Shown one piece after another: positions 1-7,624 of a DNA stretch of 35,218 nucleotides (its first letter is position 1; each line of letters begins with the position of its first letter). The position numbers and the translations under genes are program-made. The notes below the pieces were generated by a model that ran no database searches, was not told the DNA's origin, and saw nothing but the letters and a program-made list of their open reading frames with translations. Source of the stretch: CAVSUR01 sp052143655 (GTDB lineage: Bacteria; Actinomycetota; Actinomycetes; Streptosporangiales; Streptosporangiaceae); contig JBKQSL010000111.1 in the NCBI GenBank assembly GCA_052143655.1, forward strand, positions 1-35,218. The letters run 5' to 3'.

Positions 1-573
1 GGTGTCCAGGCCGCCGATCGTCAGCACGTCGGGAGCAACCTCGGCAGGCGCGGTCGCAGCCTGGCGCGGAGCGCGGTAGAGGTGCCCGTTCGGCGCCCTG
101 AACTTGCCGAAGCTGACGCCGAACGCGGCCCGGGCGGCAGCGACGGAGCCGGTCACGGACACGTAGCCGCCGATCTCGCGGTTGACGCCGGTAACCCGCA
201 GCCCGGCCGAGCGCACCCACGACTCGATCGACGCGACCTGCCCGCTGGTGGCGCCGTAGCGCGCCCGCAGCTGCGCCGCGGTGAGGAAGTGACCGTACTG
301 CGGGCTGCCGGGAGTCGACACCGCGGCGGCGAAAGACGCCAGCCCCGCCGGGTCTTGCCCGGCCAGGTAGATCCAGGCGTGCACGGTGCCGCTCCGGACG
401 GCCGGAGCGGCACCTCGGCCGCTCGTGGTCGCCCATTCCGGGTGAGTGCCGGGAATCGCCGCGCGGGGCACGGCTGCCTGCGCGGCGGTCGCCGTGGCGA
501 GCCCGCCAAACGCGAGCGCACCGGCGGCGACAGCTGCGATAACCGAGCGGCGCCGGGTGACGACTGAGAGCAT
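1..573 (-). CDS. Secreted S53 (sedolisin/kumamolisin) peptidase, N-terminal part only
   Basis: Read by hand on the minus strand from the ATG at 573-571, the frame stays open to the window edge (191 codons), so the gene is cut and its catalytic domain lies outside. Residues 1-34 are a signal peptide: a basic start (MLSVVTRRRS), a hydrophobic Ala/Gly core, then AQA-A. Residues about 60-190 match the activation propeptide of sedolisins. Landmarks are STPGSPQYGHFLTAAQ, a later GYVSVTGSVAAARAAFG and FRAPNGHLYRAP, which align by eye with the propeptide of the complete S53 enzyme at 25435. A good ribosome site (AGGAAAGG) lies 6 nt upstream of the ATG. The family are acid-active Ser-Glu-Asp endopeptidases secreted as self-cleaving zymogens. 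The family call is firm. Activity cannot be judged without the catalytic domain. Confidence 0.85.
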   Translation of the reverse strand, partial: MLSVVTRRRSVIAAVAAGALAFGGLATATAAQAAVPRAAIPGTHPEWATTSGRGAAPAVRSGTVHAWIYLAGQDPAGLASFAAAVSTPGSPQYGHFLTAAQLRARYGATSGQVASIESWVRSAGLRVTGVNREIGGYVSVTGSVAAARAAFGVSFGKFRAPNGHLYRAPRQAATAPAEVAPDVLTIGGLDT

Positions 574-844
574 CCGCAATCCTTTCCTGGGTGCAGAGGA
601 ACCAGGCGCGACCTGGCCGAGCCGGCTGACGCCGACCTGCGCGGCGCCCCGGGTCCGCCCGCCGCGCCGCCAGCCGCCAGGTGCCATCGTTGTGCGCGAA
701 TATGCAACGCCCCGACCTCAGTTTGATCAAATCGGTATGAGCGCGCTGCCGCAGTCCAGCTGGCGCCAGCGCGGCCGGACGGCCAGGGCCGCCGGATTCA
801 GCCTGGCCGGCCCGGACGGGCCCGGCTAGCCCGGACGGGCCCGG
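574..844. other. Intergenic region upstream of the S53 gene
   Basis: This 271-base gap separates the S53 start from the 3' end of the MBL gene. It holds the S53 ribosome site, an AT-richer patch at about 699-740 with a 10-bp palindrome TTTGATCAAA that could belong to the S53 promoter, and a 19-nt tandem repeat at 811-848. I see no convincing gene here; the open frames are GC-driven shadows. Confidence 0.5.
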
Positions 845-848
845 CTAT
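811..848. repeat. 19-nt tandem direct repeat, two copies
   Basis: The unit CCCGGACGGGCCCGGCTAG is present at 811-829 and repeated at 830-848, differing only in the last base. It lies at the 3' end of the MBL gene and overlaps its stop codon (845-847). The units are rich in self-complementary CCGG/GGCCC, so the RNA of the minus-strand gene could fold here and act as a 3' stabiliser or weak terminator. That role is inference. Confidence 0.6.
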
Positions 849-1594
849 CTGAGCGTCAGCTCCTGGCCGGCGGCCGCCAGGGACAGTGGTCCGGTGAAAG
901 CCGCGGCCGCCTCGGCCCGGCTGCGCTCACGGTCGTTGCCGGGCACCAGGTGGGTGAGCACGAGGCGGCCGGCGCCCGCCCGGGCGGCGTGCGCCCCGGC
1001 CTGCCCGGCGGTCAGGTGCAGGCCTTCCGGCAGTCCCGGGCCGTCGAGGAACGATGCCTCGGACAGCAGCACGTCCGCCCCGCGGGCCAGGGTCACCAGC
1101 TCGTCGCACACCCCGGTGTCGGCGGAGTAGGCCAGGGCAACCCCGTCGTGCTCGATCCGGAAGCCGAACGTCTCGACCGGGTGGTTCATGTGCGCCGCGG
1201 TGATCCGCAGCGGGCCGATCTCGGCCGGGCCGGGCTGCAGCGTGACGAACTCGAAGGCCTCGGTCATCGTCGTGCCGGGATCCAGGCCCATGGCGCGGGC
1301 CAGCCGCTCCTGCGTGCGCGCCGGGCCGTACACCGGGATGCGCGGCATCGGGCCGGCCGGGTGGTAGCGCCGGGCCACGGCGTAGGAGCACATGTCCAGG
1401 CAATGGTCGGGGTGCTGGTGGCTCAGGCAGATCGCGTCGATCTCGGCCAGCCCGGCCGCGCGTTGCAGGGCCCCGAGCGCGCCGGTGCCCAGGTCGAGAA
1501 CGAGCCGGAAGCCCTCGGCCTCGACCAGGTAGCACGATGCCGGGCTGTCCGGCCCGGGGAAGCTGCCGGCGCAGCCGATGACCGTCACTCGCAC
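845..1594 (-). CDS. MBL-fold metallohydrolase, Rv1339-like cyclic-nucleotide phosphodiesterase family
   Basis: A 249-residue metallo-beta-lactamase-fold enzyme. The zinc motif HQHPDH (HxHxDH) sits in LSHQHPDHCLD, followed by the later motifs AAHMNHP, YSADTG and LTHL that supply the other ligands. From memory it resembles the M. tuberculosis Rv1339 family (GCxGSxxGPDSPAS start, ADTGxCDxL), described as an atypical class II cAMP phosphodiesterase and sometimes annotated as RNase Z-like. The GTG at 1594 was chosen because VRVTVIGCAG is where the family begins; the open frame runs upstream to 1771 but reads as Arg/Pro-rich noise. GTG at 1603 is an alternative. It is last in the minus-strand series behind the cysM cluster, 50 nt after the thioesterase. 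A cytoplasmic phosphodiesterase is likely; the substrate is inferred. Confidence 0.85.
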   Translation of the reverse strand: MRVTVIGCAGSFPGPDSPASCYLVEAEGFRLVLDLGTGALGALQRAAGLAEIDAICLSHQHPDHCLDMCSYAVARRYHPAGPMPRIPVYGPARTQERLARAMGLDPGTTMTEAFEFVTLQPGPAEIGPLRITAAHMNHPVETFGFRIEHDGVALAYSADTGVCDELVTLARGADVLLSEASFLDGPGLPEGLHLTAGQAGAHAARAGAGRLVLTHLVPGNDRERSRAEAAAAFTGPLSLAAAGQELTLR

Positions 1595-1644
1595 GGGGCC
1601 CACGCTACCCCGGCGCTGCTCCGGCGGCGGGCCGGGCGCCCGGC

Positions 1645-2532
1645 TCAGCGCGGCGGCGTGACCGGGCCGCGGCCCACCCGGGCCAGCTGGCGGCTCTGCG
1701 CGGCCAGGGCCCCGGCGGCGTCCCAGACTTCCGCCTCCTCGTCGAACCAGCCGCCGCTGACATGCCGGCACCGGGCTGCCACCCGCAGCGGCCCGGGCAC
1801 CGGAACCGCCCGCATGTACCAGGTCAGCTCGACGGTCGGCGACCAGCCGGTGGCACCGAGGCCGAACACCACCGGCGGCAGCGCGTCAACCGCCAGGGCG
1901 AGCAGGCAGGCGTCCGGGTCACGGTCCTCGCGCAGCGAGAAGTAGCCGCGCATCTCCGGCACCCCGGCGGGCTGCCCGTGCCGCCAGCCGGCCACCGCCG
2001 GATCGAGCAGCAGCGACACCTGGCCCGGGTAGCCGGGCTGGCCGCGGCCGGCCGGCGGCGAGAGCACCTCGGCCCGGCCGAGGCGCACGCACTGCCCGAT
2101 CGGCGGCAGCGCAGGCGGCGCGCCGGTCCAGCTCAGCGCGGCCGAGTCATGGCGGCCCGCAGCCGATTCCGCCGGGCTGTCGGCCAGCGCCCCGGTGGTG
2201 ACGGCGACCTCCAGCACCGGCTGGGAGTCCTGGACCAGCGTCGCCCTGGCGGTCGCCGCGGTCCGGCCCTGCCGCAGCCAGGTCACGTGCACCTGCGCGG
2301 GCGCCAGCGCCGCGACCCGCAGGAAGTGCGCGCTGGTGGCGACCGGGTGCGGATGCGGCGAGGAGTCGAGCACCGCGCGCAGCACGGTGGCGATCAGCAC
2401 TCCCCCGTTGACCGCCGGGGGTGCCGTGCTCTCGGCTGACCAGATGGCGAACCGCTCGTCGGGCTGGGCCTCGTACCGGCCCTCGCCGACCCGCCGGACG
2501 GCGGTGGCCTCGTCGAAGGCGGTCAGGCCCAC
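1645..2532 (-). CDS. Acyl-CoA thioesterase, TesB-like double-hotdog family
   Basis: This 295-residue protein has the two-hotdog architecture of actinobacterial acyl-CoA thioesterase-domain proteins. The first half holds VNGGVLIATVLRAV and SAHFLRVA. The second holds FGLGATGWSPTVELTWYMRA and ends in AQSRQLA, which is typical of the family. It would hydrolyse an acyl-CoA to free acid and CoA in the cytoplasm; the chain length cannot be read from sequence. The GTG start at 2532 overlaps the cysM stop (TGA at 2525-2523) by 10 nt, so it is translated from the cysM message. In M. tuberculosis this position holds other genes, so the insertion of a thioesterase between cysM and the MBL gene is a local variation, as far as I recall. 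Confidence 0.82.
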   Translation of the reverse strand: MGLTAFDEATAVRRVGEGRYEAQPDERFAIWSAESTAPPAVNGGVLIATVLRAVLDSSPHPHPVATSAHFLRVAALAPAQVHVTWLRQGRTAATARATLVQDSQPVLEVAVTTGALADSPAESAAGRHDSAALSWTGAPPALPPIGQCVRLGRAEVLSPPAGRGQPGYPGQVSLLLDPAVAGWRHGQPAGVPEMRGYFSLREDRDPDACLLALAVDALPPVVFGLGATGWSPTVELTWYMRAVPVPGPLRVAARCRHVSGGWFDEEAEVWDAAGALAAQSRQLARVGRGPVTPPR

Positions 2533-3470
2533 AGCTGCCCTTCGAGACGGCTCTCAGCCTCTTCCAGCGTGCCGCCGTACGCCCCGGTGGACAGGTACTT
2601 CCAGCCGCCGTCGGCGATGATCATGGCGATGTCCGCGCGCCGGCCGGCCGCGTGCGCCTTCGCGGCGATGCCCAGGCCCGCGTGCAGCACGCAGCCCGAC
2701 GAGATCCCGGCGAAAATGCCCTCGGCCGCCAGCAGCTCCCGGGTCCGGCGCAGCGCGTCCGCCGAGGCCACCGAGTACCGGCCGGTCAGCACCGAGGCGT
2801 CGTACAGCTCGGGAACGAATCCCTCGTCCATGTTCCGCAGCCCGTACACCAGCTCGCCGTACCGCGGCTCGGCTGCCACCACCTGCACGCCGGGCACCTT
2901 CTCCCGCAGGTAGCGGCCGGTGCCCATCAGCGTCCCCGTGGTACCCAGGCCCGCCACGAAATGGGTGATCTCCGGCAGGTCGGCCAGCAGCTCCGGCCCG
3001 GTCGTCTCGTAGTGGGCCCGTGCGTTGGCCTCGTTGCCGTACTGGTAGAGCATCACCCAGTCAGGGTTGCGGGCGGCCAGTTCCTTGGCCACCCGCACGG
3101 CCTCGTTCGAGCCGCCGGCGGCCGGCGAGGAGATCACCTCGGCACCGTACAGCTCCAGCAGCTGACGGCGCTCGGCGGAGGTGTTCTCCGGCATCACGCA
3201 GATCAGCCGGTAGCCGCGCAGCCGCGCCACCATGGCCAGCGAGATGCCGGTGTTGCCCGAGGTCGGCTCCAGGATCGTCGCGCCGGGCGCGAGCGTGCCG
3301 TCCTTCTCCGCCGCGGCGATCATGGAGAACGCCGCGCGGTCCTTGACCGAGCCGGTCGGGTTGCGGTCCTCCAGCTTGGCCCACAGCCGCACCCCGGGAC
3401 CCGGTGACAGGCGCGGCAGCCCGACCAGCGGCGTGCCGCCGACCGCGTCCATCATCGAGTCGTAGCGCAT
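2523..3470 (-). CDS. cysM: CysO-dependent cysteine synthase CysM (O-phosphoserine type)
   Basis: A 315-residue PLP fold-type II enzyme. K43 in NPTGSVKDR is the PLP lysine, TSGNTGIS binds substrate carboxylate, GLGTTGTLMGTGR binds phosphate, and the C-terminus closes with LEGQLWA. The sequence is very close, from memory, to M. tuberculosis CysM, including R213 in YGLRNMDEGFVPE, equivalent to the Arg that selects O-phosphoserine over O-acetylserine. That enzyme makes cysteine on thiocarboxylated CysO, and Mec then releases it. Here cysO lies 33 nt upstream and mec before that, all on the same strand, which supports the same pathway. It starts at the ATG at 3470-3468. The function call is strong. 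Confidence 0.95.
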   Translation of the reverse strand: MRYDSMMDAVGGTPLVGLPRLSPGPGVRLWAKLEDRNPTGSVKDRAAFSMIAAAEKDGTLAPGATILEPTSGNTGISLAMVARLRGYRLICVMPENTSAERRQLLELYGAEVISSPAAGGSNEAVRVAKELAARNPDWVMLYQYGNEANARAHYETTGPELLADLPEITHFVAGLGTTGTLMGTGRYLREKVPGVQVVAAEPRYGELVYGLRNMDEGFVPELYDASVLTGRYSVASADALRRTRELLAAEGIFAGISSGCVLHAGLGIAAKAHAAGRRADIAMIIADGGWKYLSTGAYGGTLEEAESRLEGQLWA

Positions 3471-3503
3471 CGGGCGCCAGGGCCGCTCAGCCGGTCCCGC
3501 GGG

Positions 3504-3782
3504 TCAATGCGAGCCGCCGGCGACGGCGGGCAGGACGGTGACTGTGTCGCCGTCCTTGACGGGCGCGTCCAGCCCGCCCAGGAAGCGCACGTCCTCGTCG
3601 TTGAGGTAGACGTTGACGAACCGGCGCAGGCCCGAGTCGTCGGCCAGCCGGTCGCGCAGCCCGCCGTGCCGGGCGTCCAGGTCGGTGAACAGGTCGCCGA
3701 GCGTATCGCCCTTGCCCTCCACCGACTTGGCGCCGCCGGTGTAGCTGCGCAGGATCGTCGGGATGCGGACCTCGATGGCCAT
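3504..3782 (-). CDS. cysO: Ubiquitin-like sulfur carrier CysO (MoaD/ThiS family), C-terminus -GGSH
   Basis: A 92-residue beta-grasp carrier. It begins MAIEVRIPTILRSYTGG and contains FVNVYLNDEDVRFLGGL and DGDTVTVLPAVAGG, all hallmarks of CysO. In the family the terminal Gly is thiocarboxylated, accepts phosphoserine-derived aminoacrylate on CysM, and is cleaved by Mec to give cysteine. Here the chain does not stop at Gly-Gly but continues with Ser-His before the TGA (3506-3504). The JAMM peptidase next door is the obvious candidate to trim it. The ATG at 3782 matches the family start; the longer open frame to 3848 does not. The gap to mec is 79 nt and to cysM 33 nt. Confidence 0.92.
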   Translation of the reverse strand: MAIEVRIPTILRSYTGGAKSVEGKGDTLGDLFTDLDARHGGLRDRLADDSGLRRFVNVYLNDEDVRFLGGLDAPVKDGDTVTVLPAVAGGSH

Positions 3783-3861
3783 TGACGTAACTCCCAGGGT
3801 TACTGACGGGCGTGCTGCTGGTTTCAACGGGCCGGCCCGCCGGATCATTCCGCGGGCGCAG

Positions 3862-4299
3862 CTATCCCGCCGGCAGGCCCTCCCGCGGCTGCTGCGCGGT
3901 CACCGTGACCTCCTCCTCGGTCACGGTCCCGTCCGCGATGCGGAAGGACCGGAACTCCGCCACGTCCGGGTCGGCGGTGGAGACCAGCACGTAGTGCGCG
4001 CCGGGCTCGCTGGCGTAGGAGATGTCGGTGCGGGACGGGTAGGCCGGGGTGGCGGTGTGCGAGTGGTAGATCACGACCGGTTCCTCGTCCCGGTCGTCCA
4101 TCTCCCGCCAGACCGCCAGCTGCTCCATTGAGTCGAACCGATAGAAGGTCGGCGACCGCTCCGCGTTCAGCATCGGGATGAACCGCTCGGGCCGGCCGCT
4201 GCCGGCCGGCCCGGCGATCACCCCGCAGGCCTCGTCCGGATGATCAGCCCGGGCATGCGCGACGATCTTGTCCCGCAGCGCGGCAGGGATGGTCAGCAT
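3862..4299 (-). CDS. mec: JAMM/MPN+ zinc metallopeptidase Mec
   Basis: A 145-residue Mov34/MPN/PAD-1 domain with a complete JAMM site: E23 (DEACG), H79 and H81 (YHSHT), S89 and D92, spaced exactly HxHx7Sx2D. The M. tuberculosis orthologue hydrolyses the bond between CysO and newly made cysteine. Related JAMM enzymes trim extra residues after Gly-Gly of sulfur carriers, which would fit the -GGSH end of the adjacent CysO. The start is the ATG at 4299-4297. It lies 24 nt after DUF2017 and is followed by cysO. It acts in the cytoplasm. The family is certain; which of the two cleavages it performs, or both, is inference. Confidence 0.93.
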   Translation of the reverse strand: MLTIPAALRDKIVAHARADHPDEACGVIAGPAGSGRPERFIPMLNAERSPTFYRFDSMEQLAVWREMDDRDEEPVVIYHSHTATPAYPSRTDISYASEPGAHYVLVSTADPDVAEFRSFRIADGTVTEEEVTVTAQQPREGLPAG

Positions 4300-4323
4300 G
4301 CACGCGAGCGTAGCGGGCCGCTG

Positions 4324-4899
4324 TCAGCTCAGCGCCTCCACCATGGTCTCCTGCAGGTAGGCCAGCCACTGGTACACCCACACGTAGGCGTACGCAGGAT
4401 CGCCCCGGTCCATTTCCGCCACCCGGCTGTCGAAGTCGTCGGTGACCCCCAGCCGGACCGACAGCGCCAGCCGCACGTCGTTCAGGGCGCGCAGCCATGT
4501 CTGCGCGTCGGCCGCCGACAGCCGGATCCGGCCGCCCCGCGCCGGCAGCGTGGCCAGCACGGTGCGAGCCGCCGCGACCTTGGCCGACCGCAGGCCCGAC
4601 TCGGTGTACCGGCGGAACTCTGCCGCCGCCTGCGAGTCGCCGGTGTAGGCGTCGGGCAGCAGCCGGGCCAGCGCCGGGTCGGCGGGCGGCGCGGCGGCAT
4701 CGGTGAGCTGCAGCTCGGCCTCCAGCGCCGCGGCATCCGCCGGCAGGCCCGGGTCCGCGCCGGCTGGCTTGGGATCGCGCTGCTCCGGGTCGGCGCCCAG
4801 CAGCTCGGCGACCTGGCTGACCAGGTTGCGGATGATCCCGGCCTGGCCGGCGCCGAATCGCGCGGTCACGCCGCTGCTGGTCGCCCGGAACCCGGCCAT
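4324..4899 (-). CDS. DUF2017 protein, ClpS-associated
   Basis: A mostly alpha-helical protein of 191 residues. It begins MAGFRATSSGVTARFGAGQA, followed by IIRNLVSQVAELLG, and ends VWVYQWLAYLQETMVEAL, which matches my memory of actinobacterial DUF2017. Its function is unknown; the family is nearly always beside clpS. Two starts are possible. One is the ATG at 4899, giving a clean family N-terminus. The other is the GTG at 4980, which overlaps the clpS TGA as GTGA (4980-4977) and would add about 27 acidic, low-complexity residues. The 4-nt overlap favours translational coupling, whereas the similarity favours 4899. No catalytic motif can be seen. Confidence 0.8.
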   Translation of the reverse strand: MAGFRATSSGVTARFGAGQAGIIRNLVSQVAELLGADPEQRDPKPAGADPGLPADAAALEAELQLTDAAAPPADPALARLLPDAYTGDSQAAAEFRRYTESGLRSAKVAAARTVLATLPARGGRIRLSAADAQTWLRALNDVRLALSVRLGVTDDFDSRVAEMDRGDPAYAYVWVYQWLAYLQETMVEALS

Positions 4900-4976
4900 C
4901 TCGTCCACCGTCTCATCCGCCTCATCCGCGTCGTCATGGGGACCGCCGTCCCCGCCCGGGCCAGCCGGATCACCGG

Positions 4977-5267
4977 TCACGAGTCGTGGCTCACGGTGGC
5001 CCACAAGCCGTAGCCGTGCAGGGTCTCGGCATGCCGTTCCATCGCCTCGCGCGCGCCCGATGACACCACGGCGCGGCCCTTGTGGTGCACGTCGAGCATC
5101 AGCTTCTCCGCCTTGGCCTTCGAGTAACCGAAGACGGTCTGGAACACGTAGGTCACATAGGACATGAGGTTGACGGGATCGTTCCACACGATCGTGACCC
5201 AGGGCGTGTCGGCGACCGCCTCCTGCTCTGATTCCGGCCGCAGTACCTCAGCTGGCGCCGTGCTCAC
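4977..5267 (-). CDS. clpS: ClpS, N-degron adaptor of the Clp protease
   Basis: A 96-residue ClpS. The core has TIVWNDPVNLMSYVTYVF (the WNDP substrate-pocket loop), VFGYSKAKAEKLMLDVHHKG and GLWATV at the C-terminus. ClpS binds proteins with bulky hydrophobic N-termini and hands them to the Clp ATPase (ClpC or ClpA type). The start is GTG at 5267-5265, set by a near-perfect ribosome site 6 nt upstream. It leads the minus-strand series toward DUF2017, mec, cysO and cysM, and is divergent from pncB. Confidence 0.95.
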   Translation of the reverse strand: MSTAPAEVLRPESEQEAVADTPWVTIVWNDPVNLMSYVTYVFQTVFGYSKAKAEKLMLDVHHKGRAVVSSGAREAMERHAETLHGYGLWATVSHDS

Positions 5268-5349
5268 TCGATGTCACCTCCTACAGTCCTAGTGTCCTAC
5301 ACCCGCCCGGCTCGCCCGCTGCGCCCGGCGAGATCCGTAGGATCCGGTC
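5268..5349. promoter_or_regulatory. Divergent clpS / pncB intergenic region with strong clpS ribosome site
   Basis: This 82-base gap must hold the promoters for clpS (minus) and pncB (plus). The minus strand carries AGGAGGTGA at 5282-5274, a full anti-Shine-Dalgarno match 6 nt before the clpS GTG. I cannot name confident -35/-10 boxes for either direction. Confidence 0.6.
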
Positions 5350-6702
5350 ATGACCCGAGATCCCGGCGCCGCCGGAACCGGCCTGCTGACCGACCATTAC
5401 GAGCTCACCATGCTGCGCGCCGCCCTGGCCAGCGGCGCAGCGCGCCGGCGGGCCGTCTTCGAGGTCTTCGCCCGCTACCTGCCGGCCGGCCGGCGCTATG
5501 GCGTCGTGGCCGGCCCCGGGCGGCTGCTGCACGCGCTGGAGAGGTTCCAGTTCAGCGACGCCGACCTGGCCTACCTGACCAGCGCCGGGATCATCGACGA
5601 CCCTACCCGCCGCTACCTGGAGTCCTATCAGTTCAGCGGGAACATCTACGGCTACGCGGAGGGCGACTGCTACTTCCCGGGGTCGCCGATCCTGGTGGTC
5701 GAGGGCACGTTCGCGGAGGCGGTGCTGCTGGAGACGCTGGTGCTGTCGATCCTGAACCACGACTGCGCGATCGCCGCGGCGGCCTCGCGGATGGTGACCG
5801 CCGCCGAGGGACGGCCGCTGATCGAGATGGGCTCGCGCCGCACCCATGAGCTCGCGGCCGTGGCCAGCGCCCGGGCCGCCTACCTGGCGGGCTTCGCCGC
5901 CACCTCCAACCTGCGCGCCGGTCAGGAGCACGACGTGCCCACCAGCGGCACCAGCGCGCACTCGTTCACGCTGGTGCACGACGACGAGCGGGACGCCTTC
6001 GGCGCCCAGCTGGCCGCGCTCGGCCCGGGCACCACGCTGCTGGTCGACACCTACCACGTGGCGGACGCCGTGCGCACGGCCGTGGAGCTGGCCGGGCCGG
6101 AGCTGGGCGCGGTCCGGGTGGACAGCGGCGACCTGCCGGTGCTGGCCCGCGAGGTGCGCGCGCAGCTCACCGCGCTCGGCGCGGAGAAGACCAGGATCGT
6201 GCTGACCGGCGACCTGGACGAGCACTCGATCGCGGCCCTGGCCGCCAGCCCGGTCGACGGCTACGGGGTGGGCACCTCGCTGGTGACCGGCTCGGGCGCG
6301 CCGACCGCCGCGCTGGTCTACAAGCTGGTCGCCCGGGCCGACAGCAGCGGCGAGCTCCAGCCGGTGGCCAAGCGCTCGGTGGGCAAGCCCAGCCGCGGCG
6401 GCCGCAAGTGGGCGGTGCGCGAGCTGGACGCCGACGGGCGCGCCGCCGCCGAGCTGATCCTGGACGCGCCGCCCGAGCCGGCTGCGGGCGAGCGGATCCT
6501 GCTGCACGAACTGGTGCGCGGCGGGCAGATCACCGGCCGCGAGCCGCTGGCGGCGGCGCGCGCCCGGCACCGGGAGGCGGTCGCCGAGCTGCCGGTGCAG
6601 GCTCTCAAGCTGTCCCGCGGCTACCCGGCGATCCCGACGATCTTCGTGCCAGACGCCGAGGATAACGGCGACGGCGGCCGGCGGCCGCGCCGCGGCCGCT
6701 GA
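5350..6702 (+). CDS. pncB: Nicotinate phosphoribosyltransferase
   Basis: A 450-residue NAPRTase that joins nicotinate to PRPP (using ATP) to give nicotinate mononucleotide in NAD salvage. Motifs in order: GLLTDHYELTM near the N-terminus, FEVFARYLP, GYAEGDCYFPGSPIL, ILNHDCAIA, EMGSRRTHE, and GTSAHSF with H204, the position of the phosphorylated histidine in the family. Then come LLVDTYH, VRVDSGDL, DGYGVGTSLVTG and VYKLV. The length is typical. It starts at ATG 5350. pncA follows 41 nt downstream on the same strand, so the two Preiss-Handler entry steps are together. The final 15 or so residues are an Arg/Gly-rich tail outside the conserved fold. Confidence 0.95.
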   Translation: MTRDPGAAGTGLLTDHYELTMLRAALASGAARRRAVFEVFARYLPAGRRYGVVAGPGRLLHALERFQFSDADLAYLTSAGIIDDPTRRYLESYQFSGNIYGYAEGDCYFPGSPILVVEGTFAEAVLLETLVLSILNHDCAIAAAASRMVTAAEGRPLIEMGSRRTHELAAVASARAAYLAGFAATSNLRAGQEHDVPTSGTSAHSFTLVHDDERDAFGAQLAALGPGTTLLVDTYHVADAVRTAVELAGPELGAVRVDSGDLPVLAREVRAQLTALGAEKTRIVLTGDLDEHSIAALAASPVDGYGVGTSLVTGSGAPTAALVYKLVARADSSGELQPVAKRSVGKPSRGGRKWAVRELDADGRAAAELILDAPPEPAAGERILLHELVRGGQITGREPLAAARARHREAVAELPVQALKLSRGYPAIPTIFVPDAEDNGDGGRRPRRGR

Positions 6703-6743
6703 CTGGCTCGTCGCACCCGGGGCAATCCGGCTAATCTGGGCTC

Positions 6744-7322
6744 ATGCCGGCCGTGGTGCGTGCCCTGCTGATCGTCGACGTCCAGAACGACTTCTGCGCC
6801 GGGGGCTCGCTCGCGGTGGCCGGCGGAGCCGAGGTGGCGAGCGCTATCAGCGGCTACCTGGCCGGGCCGAGCGCGGGCCGGTACGCGCACGTGGTCGCGA
6901 CCCAGGACTACCACGTCGATCCCGGCGGGCATTTCGCCGCCGAGCCAGACTTCCGCGACAGCTGGCCGGCGCACTGCGTGGCCGGCACGTGGGGCGCGCA
7001 GTTCCATCCCGGGCTGGACACTGGCCGGGTCGAGGAAGTGTTCCGCAAGGGCGCCCATGCCGCCGCCTACAGCGGGTTCGAGGGCGCGTCCGCGGCCGGC
7101 CAGCCGCTGGCAGACTGGCTGCGGGCCAGGGGCGTGACCGATGTCGATGTCGCGGGCATCGCCACCGACTACTGCGTCCGGGCAACCGCCGCCGATGCCG
7201 TCCGCGCCGGGTTCGCGACCACGGTGCTGGCCGACCTGACCGCGGGGGTGTCCGCCGAGACGAGCGAGGCGGCCCTGGCCGGGCTGCGCGCCCTCGGCGC
7301 CGCGGTCACCGCATCGGGCTAG
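6744..7322 (+). CDS. pncA: Nicotinamidase / pyrazinamidase
   Basis: A 192-residue isochorismatase-fold amidase converting nicotinamide to nicotinate plus ammonia, which feeds PncB. The catalytic triad is D12 (VDVQNDFC), K102 (FRKG) and C144 (ATDYCV), with the cis-peptide GIATDYCV motif. The metal site is D55, H57 and H63 in TQDYHVDPGGHF. All key residues of PncA are present. The ATG is at 6744. Its TAG stop (7320-7322) shares the palindrome CTAG with the stop of the convergent DUF3039 gene. If this organism meets pyrazinamide, this enzyme would be expected to activate it; that is an inference from the family. Confidence 0.95.
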   Translation: MPAVVRALLIVDVQNDFCAGGSLAVAGGAEVASAISGYLAGPSAGRYAHVVATQDYHVDPGGHFAAEPDFRDSWPAHCVAGTWGAQFHPGLDTGRVEEVFRKGAHAAAYSGFEGASAAGQPLADWLRARGVTDVDVAGIATDYCVRATAADAVRAGFATTVLADLTAGVSAETSEAALAGLRALGAAVTASG

Positions 7323-7582
7323 TCGTCGTCCCCGCCCTCGGGCAGGGACTCGTAGATTTCCTTGCACTCCGGGCAGACCGGGTACTTCTGCGGGTCCCGG
7401 GTGGGCACCCAGACCTTGCCGCACAGCGCCCGCACCGGGGTGCCGGTGACCGCGCTGTCGACGATCTTGTCCTTGAGTACGTAGTGCGCGAACCGCTCGT
7501 GGTCGCCGTCGCCGGTGGACAGGTCCGGCCGGACGTCGGTCTCCTCGCGGATGCGGGTGGCGGGGATGACTTCGGTGCTCAT
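7319..7582 (-). CDS. DUF3039 protein with putative zinc-binding cysteines
   Basis: An 87-residue acidic protein widely conserved in actinobacteria and of unknown function. The conserved core runs HERFAHYVLKDKIVDSAVTG, then RALCGKVWVP and YPVCPECKEIYESL. C54, C70 and C73 together with H33 could bind a zinc ion. The ATG at 7582 was chosen because MSTEVIP begins the family; the frame upstream to 7612 is unlikely. The ends of this gene and pncA overlap by 4 nt (CTAG), and the next gene on the same strand is the YqgE/AlgH protein. No enzymatic motif is visible. Confidence 0.85.
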   Translation of the reverse strand: MSTEVIPATRIREETDVRPDLSTGDGDHERFAHYVLKDKIVDSAVTGTPVRALCGKVWVPTRDPQKYPVCPECKEIYESLPEGGDDD

Positions 7583-7624
7583 AACGGCGCAGTTTACGCG
7601 GCCCGGCGGCACTCGGGGGACCGG

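Noticed and set aside
82..567. Plus-strand frame of 161 residues at the left end
   Set aside because: It lies antisense to the S53 signal peptide and propeptide, which were recovered by reading the minus strand from 573 to the window edge.
5281..6570. 429-residue minus-strand frame
   Set aside because: Antisense shadow of pncB; no family features.
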